60,037 bases of DNA from Bacillus sp. ISL-7 (GTDB lineage Bacteria; Bacillota; Bacilli; Bacillales_B; DSM-18226). The DNA is taken from positions 1-60,037 of the forward strand of contig NZ_JAGGQW010000048.1 of the NCBI RefSeq assembly GCF_018613065.1, in the 5' to 3' direction. Under the pieces are notes generated by a model. That model searched no databases, had not been told where the DNA came from, and saw only the letters and a program-made list of their open reading frames with translations. Below, one piece after another: positions 32,720 through 42,408 of the stretch; the first letter of the stretch is position 1; each line of letters starts with the position of its first letter. Made by a program: the position numbers and the translations under genes.

Positions 32720-33490
32720 ATGAAAAAGTTAGGTCTATTAAGTTTGTTATTAATCCTTTCAATCTTTATCGCGGCTTGTGGAAGCAAAGACACAGCAGAC
32801 GAGAAAGAAAAAGGTGGAAAAGTATATAAAGTTGGTGTTGATACAACTTATCCGCCGTTTGAATTTAAAGAAGGTAACGATTATAAGGGGATTGATATTG
32901 AGTTAATCGATGCAATTGCTAAAAACCAAGACTTTAAAATCGAACTTTCCCCAATGGATTTCGGTGGTATCATCCCAGCGATGCAAGCAAATCAGCTAGA
33001 TGTGGCTATTGCCGGAATGAGTATTACGGATGAAAGAAAAAAGGTAGTAGATTTCTCAACACCATATTTTGATGCAGGGTTAACAGTGGTTGTTAAAAAG
33101 GATAATACAAGTATTAAATCAGTCGAAAACCTAAAAGGCAAAAAAATTGCTGTTAAAAAAGGTACAACTGGTGCAAAATATGCACAAGATAATGCTGCGA
33201 AATTAGGAATTACTGTTGTTCAATTTAATGATAGCCCTGCCATGTTCCAAGAGGTATCTAACGGAAATGCAGATGCACTTATTGAAGATTATCCTGTAAT
33301 TTCGTATGCAATTGCCCAAAAAGACCTTGGATTAAAAATCGTCGGTGATCGCTTAAATGGAGATCAATATGGAATTGCTGTTCTAAAAGGACAAAACGCG
33401 GATCTTTTGAAAAAAATTAACAATGGTCTTGCTAAGTTAAAGAAAGATGGTACGTATGATAAAATTATTAAAACGTATCTAGGTGAGTAG
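32720..33490 (+). CDS. Polar amino-acid ABC binding lipoprotein
   Basis: A 256-residue family 3 solute-binding protein. The signal ends in the lipobox IAAC (Cys about residue 20). KVYKVGVDTTYPPFEFKEGNDYKGIDIELIDAIA is the amino-acid-binding hallmark (34 residues near 33-66). GGGGAG precedes ATG. The permease and ATPase genes follow. Specificity is not readable; arginine, glutamine or cystine are possible. Confidence 0.9.
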   Translation: MKKLGLLSLLLILSIFIAACGSKDTADEKEKGGKVYKVGVDTTYPPFEFKEGNDYKGIDIELIDAIAKNQDFKIELSPMDFGGIIPAMQANQLDVAIAGMSITDERKKVVDFSTPYFDAGLTVVVKKDNTSIKSVENLKGKKIAVKKGTTGAKYAQDNAAKLGITVVQFNDSPAMFQEVSNGNADALIEDYPVISYAIAQKDLGLKIVGDRLNGDQYGIAVLKGQNADLLKKINNGLAKLKKDGTYDKIIKTYLGE

Positions 33491-33506
33491 AGGATACGAA
33501 ATGATT

Positions 33507-33534
33507 AAGCGCGCTTAATGCGCGCTTTCTTTTT
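33507..33534 (+). terminator. Intercistronic stem-loop, possible partial terminator
   Basis: AAGCGCGC (33507-33514) and GCGCGCTT (33520-33527) form an 8-bp GC-rich stem followed by TCTTTTT, between the binding-protein and permease genes. It would favour excess binding protein by partial termination or 3'-end protection. Confidence 0.75.
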
Positions 33535-33551
33535 GAAAGGGGATGAACAGG

Positions 33552-34196
33552 ATGGATATTATTTCTGCAGCACTGCCAATGTTATTAAATGGTCTTCAAG
33601 TGACCCTATATATATTTGTAATTGCCATTATTCTAGGTTTTTTAATTGGTTTAGTCATAGCGTTATTTCGTTTAGCTCCGATCAAGATCTTGAATTGGAT
33701 TTCTAAGGTTTATGTTGATGCCATTCGTGGAACACCATTTATTGTGCAATTGTTTTTTATTTATTTCGGTGTAAATTCTCTACAAGTGGTGTCCCTAAAT
33801 AGCACTACTGCTGGGATCATCACTGTTGCCATTAATGCGGGTGCATATTTTGCTGAGATTATCAGAGCGGGAATTCAATCAATTGATAAAGGACAAACAG
33901 AAGCAGCAAGATCGATCGGTTTTACAGGCGCACAAACCATGCGATATGTGGTGCTTCCACAGGCCTTTAGAAGAATGCTTCCTACGATTACAAACCAATC
34001 CATTATCAGTTTAAAGGATACGTCACTTTTATCTGTAATTGGGATTGCAGATTTAACACAGCAAGGACAAATTCAAGCTTCTGCCACCTTCGAAGCATTT
34101 AAGATTTGGCTGGCTGTAGGTATCATTTACTTTATTATTATTTATTTATTAACCATGCTTGCTAATTTCATCGAAAGGAGGATTCAGCTTAGATGA
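33552..34196 (+). CDS. Polar amino-acid ABC permease
   Basis: A 214-residue HisM/GlnP-type permease with about five membrane helices. [20 protein letters not shown] (20 residues) is the family signature, and [25 protein letters not shown] is the ATPase-contact EAA loop. I prefer ATG 33552 because GGGG lies 9 nt upstream; ATG 33543 touches it. It overlaps the ATPase gene by 4 bases (ATGA). Confidence 0.9.
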   Translation: MDIISAALPMLLNGLQVTLYIFVIAIILGFLIGLVIALFRLAPIKILNWISKVYVDAIRGTPFIVQLFFIYFGVNSLQVVSLNSTTAGIITVAINAGAYFAEIIRAGIQSIDKGQTEAARSIGFTGAQTMRYVVLPQAFRRMLPTITNQSIISLKDTSLLSVIGIADLTQQGQIQASATFEAFKIWLAVGIIYFIIIYLLTMLANFIERRIQLR

Positions 34197-34921
34197 GCAT
34201 GATCACAGTTAAAAACTTACGAAAATCGTTCGGTAATGTTGAGGTATTAAAAGATATCAATGCAGAAGTTAAAGAAAAAGAGGTAGTTTGTGTTATTGGT
34301 CCATCTGGCTCAGGTAAAAGTACGTTCCTTCGATGTTTAAATCGCCTTGAAGACATTTCAGGCGGAGAGGTAGTCATAAACGGACAGGATATAACAGACC
34401 CAAAAATCAATATTAACAAAGTAAGACAAGAAGTAGGAATGGTGTTTCAGCAATTTAATCTGTTTCCTCATAAAAGTGTATTAGAGAACATCACCATGGG
34501 ACCTATTAAAATTCACAATATTGATAAAGCAGCTTCTGAAAAATTGGCATTTGATCTATTAGATAAAGTGGGGCTAAGAGAAAAAGCAAATAGCTTTCCA
34601 GGGGAACTATCTGGGGGGCAAAAACAGCGCGTTGCGATTGCAAGGGCACTAGCCATGAATCCAAAAATAATGCTCTTTGACGAACCGACATCTGCACTTG
34701 ACCCTGAAATGGTTGGTGATGTTTTAGAAGTAATGAAACAGCTTGCTATAGAAGGTATGACAATGGTTGTGGTTACCCATGAAATGGGTTTTGCCAGGGA
34801 AGTTGGCGATCGGGTCATCTTCATGGACGGTGGCTACATTGTTGAAGAAAATGAACCGAATGAGTTATTCAGTAACCCTCAGCATGAACGAACCCAAGCG
34901 TTTTTAAGCAAGGTACTTTAA
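34193..34921 (+). CDS. Polar amino-acid ABC ATPase, GlnQ/ArtM type
   Basis: A 242-residue ATPase: Walker [11 protein letters not shown]-loop [10 protein letters not shown], signature [15 protein letters not shown], Walker [15 protein letters not shown] and H-loop VVTHEMGFA. The C-terminus [14 protein letters not shown] is typical. It is translationally coupled to the permease gene. Confidence 0.92.
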   Translation: MSMITVKNLRKSFGNVEVLKDINAEVKEKEVVCVIGPSGSGKSTFLRCLNRLEDISGGEVVINGQDITDPKININKVRQEVGMVFQQFNLFPHKSVLENITMGPIKIHNIDKAASEKLAFDLLDKVGLREKANSFPGELSGGQKQRVAIARALAMNPKIMLFDEPTSALDPEMVGDVLEVMKQLAIEGMTMVVVTHEMGFAREVGDRVIFMDGGYIVEENEPNELFSNPQHERTQAFLSKVL

Positions 34922-35336
34922 ACTACAATATGGTTTTCCAACTGAATTAGGAAAACATGTTTGCAAATTACCTGTAATACATTTTTTTAATTGAGGCGTA
35001 GCATATATAAGCCATTAAATACTAGAGGATGAATGAATCTAGTATTTGATGGCTTATTTTTATTTTCTATATTAGTGGTCCTTGTTGGAGAGGATACCTA
35101 TGATGTTTGAAAAATACCTGCGGTTTATTATTCCTATTTCGTTCTACTCCTAGATAACTCCATTGATTTAAAACCCACCGCTTTTGATATTCATTTTGAA
35201 CAGAAATTTAAAAAGCAATGTTGTTTAATAAATGAAAGGATGGACAACCTATAAAAGTTATTTTTAACTTTTTCACAGGAGAGCAAGTTAGTTAGTTTTT
35301 AACTTTACATCTGTAATATCATTAGGAGTGAGTTGA
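34922..35336. other. Intergenic region
   Basis: A strong terminator (35008-35067) is followed by about 270 bases with no convincing gene. A 17-codon frame with a modest ribosome site starts at 35100. Confidence 0.55.
35008..35067 (+). terminator. Terminator of the amino-acid transporter operon
   Basis: AAGCCATTAAATACTAGA pairs with TCTAGTATTTGATGGCTT, then TATTTTTATTTT. Confidence 0.85.
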
Positions 35337-35993
35337 GTGAAAAGAGATAAAAGTGCTTATTTTCATTTACTACTTATCTTGATTGTAATTGCCGTTTTTA
35401 GTTGGTCAATCTATAAGCCAGCAGGATATTTAATATGGGCGATGGAAGTACTTCCTGCCATCGTGATATGTATGATCGTAGTTATTACCTATAATAAGTT
35501 TCGTCTTACTTCGCTATCCTATATCATAATTGCCATTCTTTCGATTCTTACCTTCATTGGTGGTCATTATACTTACGCAAAGGTTCCACTTTTTACTTGG
35601 ATAAAAGATTATTTTGAATTAAACCGAAACCACTATGATCGCTTTGGTCATTTCTTAAAAGGATTGTTTGCCATTGTAATAAGAGAAATATTAATCCGAA
35701 AAAGAGTGACTAAAAAAGGTCCTTGGTTAATTTCTGTGATATTAAGTTTTTCACTCGCAATTGGAGCTATGTATGAAATTATCGAATGGTTATCGACTAA
35801 ATTAACAAAGAACAGAAAGACTTCCACTGAGTTTTTAGGAGCACAAGGTGATATTTGGGACGCACAATGGGATATGTTGTTAACCTTTATTGGTTCAATC
35901 TTCGCGTTACTCATCTTATCAAAAGTACATAACAGTCTATTAGAAAAAATTAAGGGAATGAAATATAAGAAAGATAGAGGGATTAGACCGTAA
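35337..35993 (+). CDS. DUF2238 (YjdF-like) membrane protein
   Basis: A 218-residue inner-membrane protein with about six hydrophobic segments. HYDRFGHFLKGLFAIVIREIL, AMYEIIEWLS and LGAQGDIWDAQWDMLLTFIGS are conserved DUF2238 blocks, containing the conserved His and acidic residues. GTG start after AGGAG. Function unknown. It appears to be monocistronic. Confidence 0.8.
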   Translation: MKRDKSAYFHLLLILIVIAVFSWSIYKPAGYLIWAMEVLPAIVICMIVVITYNKFRLTSLSYIIIAILSILTFIGGHYTYAKVPLFTWIKDYFELNRNHYDRFGHFLKGLFAIVIREILIRKRVTKKGPWLISVILSFSLAIGAMYEIIEWLSTKLTKNRKTSTEFLGAQGDIWDAQWDMLLTFIGSIFALLILSKVHNSLLEKIKGMKYKKDRGIRP

Positions 35994-36218
35994 CCCTCTT
36001 TCAAATAATGTCACAGTCACTAACTGTTCGTTTTCAATAACCGTACATATACAATCGATAAATTCATTTATTGAATACTATTCTGATATAATAAAATAGT
36101 TGTAAGTGTTTTCAGGTAATATAGTATTACACCAAATACATACCAATATTATCATTGGTAACCATTGTTATATAAGGACATAGTCCTATTTTTAGTAAAA
36201 TTAATCACAATTCACAAT

Positions 36219-36236
36219 TTGTTCAACACTTCACAA
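36219..36236 (+). promoter_or_regulatory. Rex-like box upstream of the 75-residue gene
   Basis: TTGTTCAACACTTCACAA matches TTGTGAA-N4-TTCACAA with two mismatches in the left arm. It lies 59 bases before the small gene. Confidence 0.45.
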
Positions 36237-36294
36237 ATTGTTATTCAAAATACATGTTATGATAAATCCATAAACAAACAAGGAGTGATAAGAC

Positions 36295-36522
36295 ATGATG
36301 GTATGTGAATGGAAAACCTTCTCTACAGATTCTGAAACTTATACCCTAGAAGTATTTGAAGAAGCAGTTGGGGATGAATTTGAGGCAATGTATCTTAAAG
36401 AAAATGAAGAAATCCCCGCCTATATCTGGACCGTGAATTACGTGGTTATTGTTAAAAAGTATTCGAAGGTTCTAACTGACATTTTATTTGAAAAGATTCC
36501 ACGCAATCCAGTTTGTGAATAA
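36295..36522 (+). CDS. Unknown 75-residue acidic protein
   Basis: No family recognised. The protein (MMVCEWKTFSTDSETYTLEVF...) is acidic and probably cytosolic, with C4 and C74 as its only cysteines. GGAGTGAT lies before the tandem ATGs. It stands between Rex-like boxes and directly upstream of adhE, so it may be a redox-regulated accessory gene; this is inference from position only. Confidence 0.55.
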   Translation: MMVCEWKTFSTDSETYTLEVFEEAVGDEFEAMYLKENEEIPAYIWTVNYVVIVKKYSKVLTDILFEKIPRNPVCE

Positions 36523-36556
36523 AAATCAAGTAGAGTGTTATTATTTTTAGTCACAA

Positions 36557-36574
36557 ATGTGAAATTTTTCACAA
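36557..36574 (+). promoter_or_regulatory. Rex box 1 before adhE
   Basis: ATGTGAAATTTTTCACAA differs from TTGTGAA-N4-TTCACAA at one position. Confidence 0.65.
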
Positions 36575-36635
36575 ACATTACGATACATGCATCCAGAAAA
36601 TCCCAGCTTGATTGTGTATTATTTTTTAAAAATAC

Positions 36636-36653
36636 TTGTGAAAAACTTCACAA
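36636..36653 (+). promoter_or_regulatory. Rex box 2 before adhE
   Basis: TTGTGAAAAACTTCACAA is a perfect match to the NADH-sensing Rex repressor box, 26 bases upstream of the adhE start, and so at or just downstream of the promoter. Confidence 0.85.
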
Positions 36654-36679
36654 ACACTTAATCAAATGGAGGTATTACG

Positions 36680-39283
36680 ATGGCAGTAGTAGAAAAGGCA
36701 GTTAAAGAAAATCAAACGGTAACACAAATGGTTAACGTTTTGGTGGAAAATGGTCTAAAAGCATTGAAAGAATTCCGAAGCTTCGACCAAGAAATGATTA
36801 ATAATATTGTTAAAGAAATGGCCTTGGCCGGTCTTGATCAGCATATGCCACTTGCAAAGCTAGCCGTTGAAGAAACAGGAAGAGGCGTGTACGAAGATAA
36901 AATCATCAAGAACATGTTTGCTACTGAATATGTCTATCATAATATCAAATATGATAAAACCGTTGGTATCATTAACGAAAATGAACATGAAGGAATGATT
37001 GAAATTGCGGAACCGGTTGGGGTGATTGCAGGAGTTACACCTGTAACCAATCCAACATCGACCACCATGTTTAAAGCACTCATTTCGATAAAAACAAGAA
37101 ATCCAATCATTTTTGCCTTCCATCCATCAGCACAGAAATGCAGTAGTGAAGCAGCCAGAGTGCTTAGAGATGCTGCAATCAAGGCGGGTGCACCAGAAAA
37201 TTGCATTCAATGGATTGAAACACCGTCGCTTGAAGCAACACAAGCCTTAATGAACCACTCAAAAATATCTTTAATTCTTGCCACTGGTGGTGCGGGGATG
37301 GTTAAATCTGCTTACAGTTCAGGTAAGCCAGCACTCGGAGTTGGGCCAGGAAATGTCCCTTGTTATATTGAAAAAACAGCCAATCTTCATCAGGCAGTTA
37401 ATGACTTAATTTTATCAAAAACGTTTGATAATGGAATGATTTGCGCCTCCGAACAAGCAGTTATTATTGATAAAGAAATATACGACGTTGTAAAACAAGA
37501 AATGATTGCAAATAATTGTTATTTTTTAAATGAAGAAGAAAAAGCGAAGGTTGAAAAATTAGTTATTAATGAGCAATCCTGTGCTGTTAATCCAGTAATT
37601 GTTGGGATGGCTGCTTCAAAGATTGCACAGTTAGCAGGAGTAAAGGTTCCTGATGATACAAAAATCCTTATTGCAGAATTAAAAGGTGTAGGACCAGGAT
37701 ACCCACTTTCAAGGGAAAAATTGAGCCCAGTGCTTGCTTGTTACAAGGTAAGTGGTCTTGAGGAAGGATTAAAACGGGCCGAAGAAATGCTGGAGTTCGG
37801 CGGGCTAGGTCATTCAGCTGTTATTCATACCACTGATCAAACAGTGATTAAGAAGTTTGGACTGCGGATGAGAGCGGGACGTATTATTGTCAACGCCCCA
37901 TCTTCACAAGGTGCGATCGGTGATATCTACAATGCCTATATGCCGTCCTTAACCCTCGGATGTGGAACGTATGGTGGAAATTCTGTCTCTACAAATGTAG
38001 GTACTATTCACTTAATTAATATTAAAAAAGTGGCGAAAAGGAATATTAATATGCAATGGTTTAAAGTTCCATCTAAAATTTATTTCGAGAAAAATTCAAC
38101 TCAATATCTTGCCAAAATGCCGAAAATTTCGAAAGCATTTATTGTTACTGACCCTGGAATGGTAAAATTAGGATATGTGGATAAAGTCCTTTACTATTTA
38201 AGAAAGCGTCAAGATTATGTTCACTGCGAAATTTTCTCAGAGGTTGAACCAGACCCATCGATTGAAACAGTGATGAAAGGTGCAGAAATGATGGCTAACT
38301 TCCAGCCAGATGTTATCATTGCGCTTGGCGGTGGCTCTGCAATGGATGCGGCTAAAGGAATGTGGCTATTCTATGAACATCCAGATACAGAATTCTTTGG
38401 CTTGAAACAAAAGTTCTTAGATATTCGAAAACGAATTGTTAAATATCCGAATCTCGGCCAAAGGGCACAATTTGTGGCCATTCCTACCACCTCTGGAACA
38501 GGCTCGGAGGTAACGTCATTCTCGGTTATTACGGATAAAGAGGCCAATATTAAATATCCGCTTGCTGATTATGAATTGACTCCTGACGTAGCCATTATCG
38601 ATCCGCAGTTTGTGATGACGGTGCCTAAACATATTACTGCTGATACGGGATTGGACGTGTTGACACATGCGATTGAAGCATTTGTATCCTGTATGGCCAA
38701 TGATTTCACGGATGGCCTTGCAATAAAAGCAATCCAGCTTGTATTTGAATACCTGCCTAGAGCCTACAAAAACGGTCAGGATGAAGAAGCGCGCGAAAAG
38801 GTCCATAATGCTTCAACCATTGCCGGCATGGCCTTTGCAAATGCATTTTTAGGCATTAATCATAGTCTTGCACATAAGCTGGGAGCGGAATTCCATATCG
38901 CCCACGGACGGGCAAATGCTGTACTTATGCCACATGTGATTCGCTATAATGCGACTAAACCGAAGAAATTCACAGCCTTTCCGAAGTACAATCATTTCAA
39001 AGCTGACAAACGGTATGCTGAAATTGCTAGAATACTAGATTTACCTGCTAGTTCTACTGAGGAAGGTGTAGAGAGCCTCGTTCAAGCCATTATTAAATTG
39101 GCGAAGGAACTTGAAGTTCCAATGAGCCTTGAAGCAAATAATATAAATAAAATCGAGTTCGAAAGCAAGGTTGACTATTTAGCAGACCGGGCCTTCGAAG
39201 ACCAATGTACCACTGCAAACCCTAAGCTTCCATTAGTAACAGAATTGGCTGAAATTTACCGCCAAGCCTATAAAGGGGTATAA
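36680..39283 (+). CDS. adhE: Bifunctional acetaldehyde/alcohol dehydrogenase AdhE
   Basis: An 867-residue fusion protein that reduces acetyl-CoA to acetaldehyde and then to ethanol, recycling NADH in fermentation. The N-terminal CoA-acylating aldehyde dehydrogenase half has its catalytic Cys in NGMICASEQAV (around residue 255). The C-terminal iron-type ADH half shows GGGSAMDAAKGMW and metal-binding His residues in DTGLDVLTHAIEAF and NHSLAHKLGAEFHIAHGRANAV. GGAGG precedes ATG. Rex boxes upstream predict induction at high NADH/NAD. A terminator follows. Confidence 0.95.
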   Translation: MAVVEKAVKENQTVTQMVNVLVENGLKALKEFRSFDQEMINNIVKEMALAGLDQHMPLAKLAVEETGRGVYEDKIIKNMFATEYVYHNIKYDKTVGIINENEHEGMIEIAEPVGVIAGVTPVTNPTSTTMFKALISIKTRNPIIFAFHPSAQKCSSEAARVLRDAAIKAGAPENCIQWIETPSLEATQALMNHSKISLILATGGAGMVKSAYSSGKPALGVGPGNVPCYIEKTANLHQAVNDLILSKTFDNGMICASEQAVIIDKEIYDVVKQEMIANNCYFLNEEEKAKVEKLVINEQSCAVNPVIVGMAASKIAQLAGVKVPDDTKILIAELKGVGPGYPLSREKLSPVLACYKVSGLEEGLKRAEEMLEFGGLGHSAVIHTTDQTVIKKFGLRMRAGRIIVNAPSSQGAIGDIYNAYMPSLTLGCGTYGGNSVSTNVGTIHLINIKKVAKRNINMQWFKVPSKIYFEKNSTQYLAKMPKISKAFIVTDPGMVKLGYVDKVLYYLRKRQDYVHCEIFSEVEPDPSIETVMKGAEMMANFQPDVIIALGGGSAMDAAKGMWLFYEHPDTEFFGLKQKFLDIRKRIVKYPNLGQRAQFVAIPTTSGTGSEVTSFSVITDKEANIKYPLADYELTPDVAIIDPQFVMTVPKHITADTGLDVLTHAIEAFVSCMANDFTDGLAIKAIQLVFEYLPRAYKNGQDEEAREKVHNASTIAGMAFANAFLGINHSLAHKLGAEFHIAHGRANAVLMPHVIRYNATKPKKFTAFPKYNHFKADKRYAEIARILDLPASSTEEGVESLVQAIIKLAKELEVPMSLEANNINKIEFESKVDYLADRAFEDQCTTANPKLPLVTELAEIYRQAYKGV

Positions 39284-39290
39284 TAATCAT

Positions 39291-39344
39291 TGCCAATACG
39301 AAAAATCAAACTAATTGGTTTTTCGTATTGGCATTTTATTTTTT
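39291..39344 (+). terminator. Terminator after adhE
   Basis: TGCCAATACGAAAAA pairs with TTTTTCGTATTGGCA, followed by TTTTATTTTTT. Confidence 0.85.
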
Positions 39345-39362
39345 AAGAAGAGGGTGTATTTT

Positions 39363-39890
39363 GTGGGGTACAGAATTAAAGATGTGATGATTTCCGAGAC
39401 AGAGATTAAAGACAGAGTGAAGGAATTATCAGAGCAAATTGAAAGTGAATTTAATAACGAAGCAATTATCCTCATCGTTGTCCTGAAGGGGTCGTTTGTT
39501 TTTGCTGCAGATCTGATTCGTGAGATGAAGGGGGAAATAAAAATTGATTTCATCTCGGTTTCCAGCTATGGAGATGAAACCGAGTCAACAGGAAAAGTAA
39601 GGTTATTGAAGGATCTTGATTCGAATATTACCAATCAGAATGTCCTCGTGGTTGAAGATATTATCGACAGCGGCCTGACATTACATTTCTTACGGGACCA
39701 TTTAAAATCACACAAGCCAAAGCAAATTAAAATTTGTACATTGTTAGACAAGCCCGAAAGAAGAAAAGTCGATTTACCGGTGGATTATGTTGGCTTTGTA
39801 ATCCCAGATGAGTTCATTGTCGGCTATGGGATTGACTTTGCCCAAAAGTATAGAAATTTACCTCATATCTCCACTGTTGAAGAGTGTTAG
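39363..39890 (+). CDS. hpt: Hypoxanthine phosphoribosyltransferase
   Basis: A 175-residue purine-salvage enzyme that forms IMP/GMP from the base and PRPP. PRPP-binding VVEDIIDSGLTL, VVLKGSFVFAADLIR and the flexible-loop Ser-Tyr (VSSYGDET) are present. The GTG start at 39363 follows GAAGAGGG. In Bacillus the main hpt lies beside tilS and ftsH, which are absent here, so this is probably a second copy. It follows adhE after a terminator. Confidence 0.87.
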   Translation: MGYRIKDVMISETEIKDRVKELSEQIESEFNNEAIILIVVLKGSFVFAADLIREMKGEIKIDFISVSSYGDETESTGKVRLLKDLDSNITNQNVLVVEDIIDSGLTLHFLRDHLKSHKPKQIKICTLLDKPERRKVDLPVDYVGFVIPDEFIVGYGIDFAQKYRNLPHISTVEEC

Positions 39891-39992
39891 GGATTGGGTT
39901 CTAAAACTTCTTTCGTGTGGGAAATTTTGCTATATAATTAAACAATGATATACTTTTTACTGTAAAACTGTTGAATGATGGAGGAATGAATA

Positions 39993-40496
39993 ATGTATAC
40001 TTCTATATCTGAATTTATTGAGGATTGGAATCAAGAAGCGGCTTCTACGCAAAAGGTTTTGGATGCTTTGACAGATGGTTCACTTCAACAAGCGGTGTCC
40101 CCAGATGACCGTACACTAGGGAGAATAGCATGGCATGTCGTAACAAGTACACCTGAAATGCTTAACGAGTTCGGAGTTACGGTTGAAAATGTTGAAAACT
40201 CAAGTACGGTTCCGTCCTCAGCAAAAGAAATAGCGGACACCTTTCGCAAGGTTAGTGAAGACACTATGGACGCTGTCAAGAAGCAGTGGACAGATGCATC
40301 CTTAAAAGAAATGAAAAATGTCTTCGGGATGGATATGCAAAAAGCAATAACACTTTCTCTTTTAATCAAACACATCATTCATCACCGCGGACAAATGACA
40401 GTCTTAATGCGCCAAGCTGGATTAAATGTCCCTGGAGTGTATGGCCCATCAAGAAACGAATGGAGTCAAATGGGGATGAAAGCTCCAGCACTATAA
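39993..40496 (+). CDS. DinB-family protein
   Basis: A 167-residue four-helix DinB-superfamily protein. Metal-binding His residues are in RIAWHVVTSTPEM (H49 region) and KHIIHHRGQMTVLMR (two His). Relatives are thiol-dependent transferases or of unknown function. GGAGG precedes ATG. Single gene with a terminator at 40521. Confidence 0.82.
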   Translation: MYTSISEFIEDWNQEAASTQKVLDALTDGSLQQAVSPDDRTLGRIAWHVVTSTPEMLNEFGVTVENVENSSTVPSSAKEIADTFRKVSEDTMDAVKKQWTDASLKEMKNVFGMDMQKAITLSLLIKHIIHHRGQMTVLMRQAGLNVPGVYGPSRNEWSQMGMKAPAL

Positions 40497-40950
40497 ATGT
40501 AATGTACATACTAGACTCTCAAGCACACTTAACAAAGGTGTGCTATTTTTATGCCTAACGTGCTAGTGCAATGTATCATAGTGCTAGCAAACTAATATAT
40601 ATTTGATATTGCTATCCTATTACCGGGTTTCTCTTTATATATCGTTGGTTGTATATCAAAAGAACTACTTTTTCTGCACGTTTTATTAATTTTGCATTTA
40701 TGTTAAATATTTCTACATTTTTCTACAAAATAATCTAATTCAAGTGTCACCTTTCTATATTAAATCCTCCATTATTTTGGTAAAATATCAATAAGCAAAA
40801 TTATACATACTCAAAAAAGATTAGTTGTAAAGTTAATCATTCAACAATCTCTACTACTAGATCATTAAAATCTTCAATTAGATCATAAGTCTACGAGTAT
40901 TTTTTTGAATAGTGAGGCAATTAAATAAACGCATGATGAGGAGGAAGAAT
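40497..40950. other. Intergenic region before ftsZ
   Basis: A terminator at 40521-40551, then about 400 bases of AT-rich DNA. Two GTGCTAG repeats lie at about 40560-40590. No gene or familiar riboswitch was recognised. Confidence 0.55.
40521..40551 (+). terminator. Terminator after dinB-like gene
   Basis: AGCACAC pairs with GTGTGCT, followed by ATTTTTA. Confidence 0.75.
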
Positions 40951-42096
40951 ATGTGGGATATTGACATGAATATAGATCAAGTTGCAAGAATTAAAGTAAT
41001 TGGTGTTGGCGGCGGAGGGAATAATGCTGTCAATCGTATGATTGAAGGTGGAGTTCAAGGGGTCGAATTTATTGCAGTGAATACTGATGCACAAGCTCTT
41101 AACCTATCAAATGCTGAGATAAAAATGCAAATTGGTGCACAATTGACAAGAGGATTAGGGGCAGGTGCTAATCCAGAAGTAGGCAGGAAAGCAGTTGAAG
41201 AAAGCAGAAGGCAGTTGGAAGATGTATTAAAAGGAGCAGATATGGTGTTCGTTACCGCTGGAATGGGTGGTGGTACGGGAACCGGTGCTGCTCCAGCGAT
41301 TGCTGAAATTTCACGCGAACTTGGTGCATTGACTATCGGTGTCGTTACTCGTCCGTTTGGATTTGAGGGACGTAAACGTGCGCAAAATGCAGCAAACGGT
41401 ATTGAATTAATGAGGGAAGCTGTTGACACCTTAATTATTGTTCCTAACGATCGATTATTGCAAATTGTTGACAAAAGAACACCGATGATTGAAGCGTTCC
41501 GGGAGGCGGATAATGTCCTTCGTCAGGGGGTTCAAGGTATTTCGGATTTAATTGCTGTCCCAGGTTTAATTAATCTGGATTTTGCAGATGTTAAGACAAT
41601 CATGAGTAATCAAGGGACAGCCTTAATGGGCATAGGGGTTGCAAAAGGGGATGGACGCGCGGTTGAAGCAGCAAAAAAAGCTATTTCTAGTCCATTATTA
41701 GAAACATCGATTGACGGAGCTCAAGGGATACTCATGAACATCACAGGTGGTAAAGATTTAAGTCTTTATGAGGTGCAAGAGGCAGCCGACCTTGTGGCTT
41801 CTGCAGCAGATAAGGAACTAAATATGATTTTTGGTTCAATTATTAATGAAAATTTTAAAAATGAAATTATGATCACGGTCATTGCTACTGGTTTTGTTGA
41901 TAAACAGGCACGAACCAAACCATCCACCCATTCACAAATGGAAAGTCAATCAAAATCACAAATAAATGCCCCAACCCGACGTGAGCAAGTGAGACATGAA
42001 GAACCAATTCATGTTAACGATCAATATGGGCAGGAATCAGAGGATTCGCTCGACATTCCGACGTTTTTGCGTAACCGAAACAAAAGGAATCGATAG
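40951..42096 (+). CDS. ftsZ: Cell-division GTPase FtsZ, encoded outside a division cluster
   Basis: A 381-residue tubulin homologue. [17 protein letters not shown], the GTP tubulin signature [16 protein letters not shown], the T7 loop [13 protein letters not shown] and the C-terminal conserved peptide [15 protein letters not shown] (the FtsA/SepF/EzrA docking tail) are all intact. ATG 40951 follows GAGGAGGA; the longer frame lacks a ribosome site. In Bacillus ftsZ is normally next to ftsA in the dcw cluster, but here neither ftsA nor any other division gene is adjacent. It is probably an extra ftsZ. The sequence shows no sign of decay. Confidence 0.93.
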   Translation: MWDIDMNIDQVARIKVIGVGGGGNNAVNRMIEGGVQGVEFIAVNTDAQALNLSNAEIKMQIGAQLTRGLGAGANPEVGRKAVEESRRQLEDVLKGADMVFVTAGMGGGTGTGAAPAIAEISRELGALTIGVVTRPFGFEGRKRAQNAANGIELMREAVDTLIIVPNDRLLQIVDKRTPMIEAFREADNVLRQGVQGISDLIAVPGLINLDFADVKTIMSNQGTALMGIGVAKGDGRAVEAAKKAISSPLLETSIDGAQGILMNITGGKDLSLYEVQEAADLVASAADKELNMIFGSIINENFKNEIMITVIATGFVDKQARTKPSTHSQMESQSKSQINAPTRREQVRHEEPIHVNDQYGQESEDSLDIPTFLRNRNKRNR

Positions 42097-42408
42097 CATT
42101 TCCTGCATCCGGCGCAATGAGTAGTGTGCACAGGACAACAGCCTAAATAGGAAGATGTCCCGGTGAACTCCTACCTTGCGCCATTGTTATAATTTGGCAA
42201 TAGTCAATAAAATATTTTAATAAAAATAAGAAATAATCTGATTTTAATCGTTTAAATCGTTAAAACCGACTTGACTTATAGGAATAGTAAAACTATTATT
42301 ATATTAATCATTTTTTGACTGAAAAGTATGTATTGTAAGATTGTTGAAACTAGTCATGATAAATAAATGATCACTGTAAGTTAATAATTCTTTGTGAGGT
42401 GGATTTTG
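42097..42408. other. Leader region of cysJI
   Basis: Contains the folded element at 42111-42182 and then AT-rich sequence with no S-box, T-box or terminator before cysJ. Confidence 0.55.
42111..42182 (+). ncRNA. Putative structured RNA element between ftsZ and cysJ
   Basis: Five nested helices can form one long hairpin: GGCGCAA/TTGCGCC (42111-42117 with 42176-42182), GTAG/CTAC (42121-42124 with 42171-42174), CAC/GTG (42129-42131 with 42163-42165), GGACA/TGTCC (42133-42137 with 42156-42160) and CCT/AGG (42142-42144 with 42149-42151). An ACAG/AAGA internal loop separates the last two. There is no T-tract, so it is not a simple terminator. It matches no riboswitch that I recognise. Strand is assumed from the flanking genes. 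Confidence 0.5.

Noticed and set aside
35100..35153. 17-codon peptide frame after GGAGAGG
   Set aside because: The ribosome site is plausible, but there is no promoter, conservation evidence or composition signal.
35648..36004. 118-codon minus-strand frame
   Set aside because: Antisense shadow of the DUF2238 gene.
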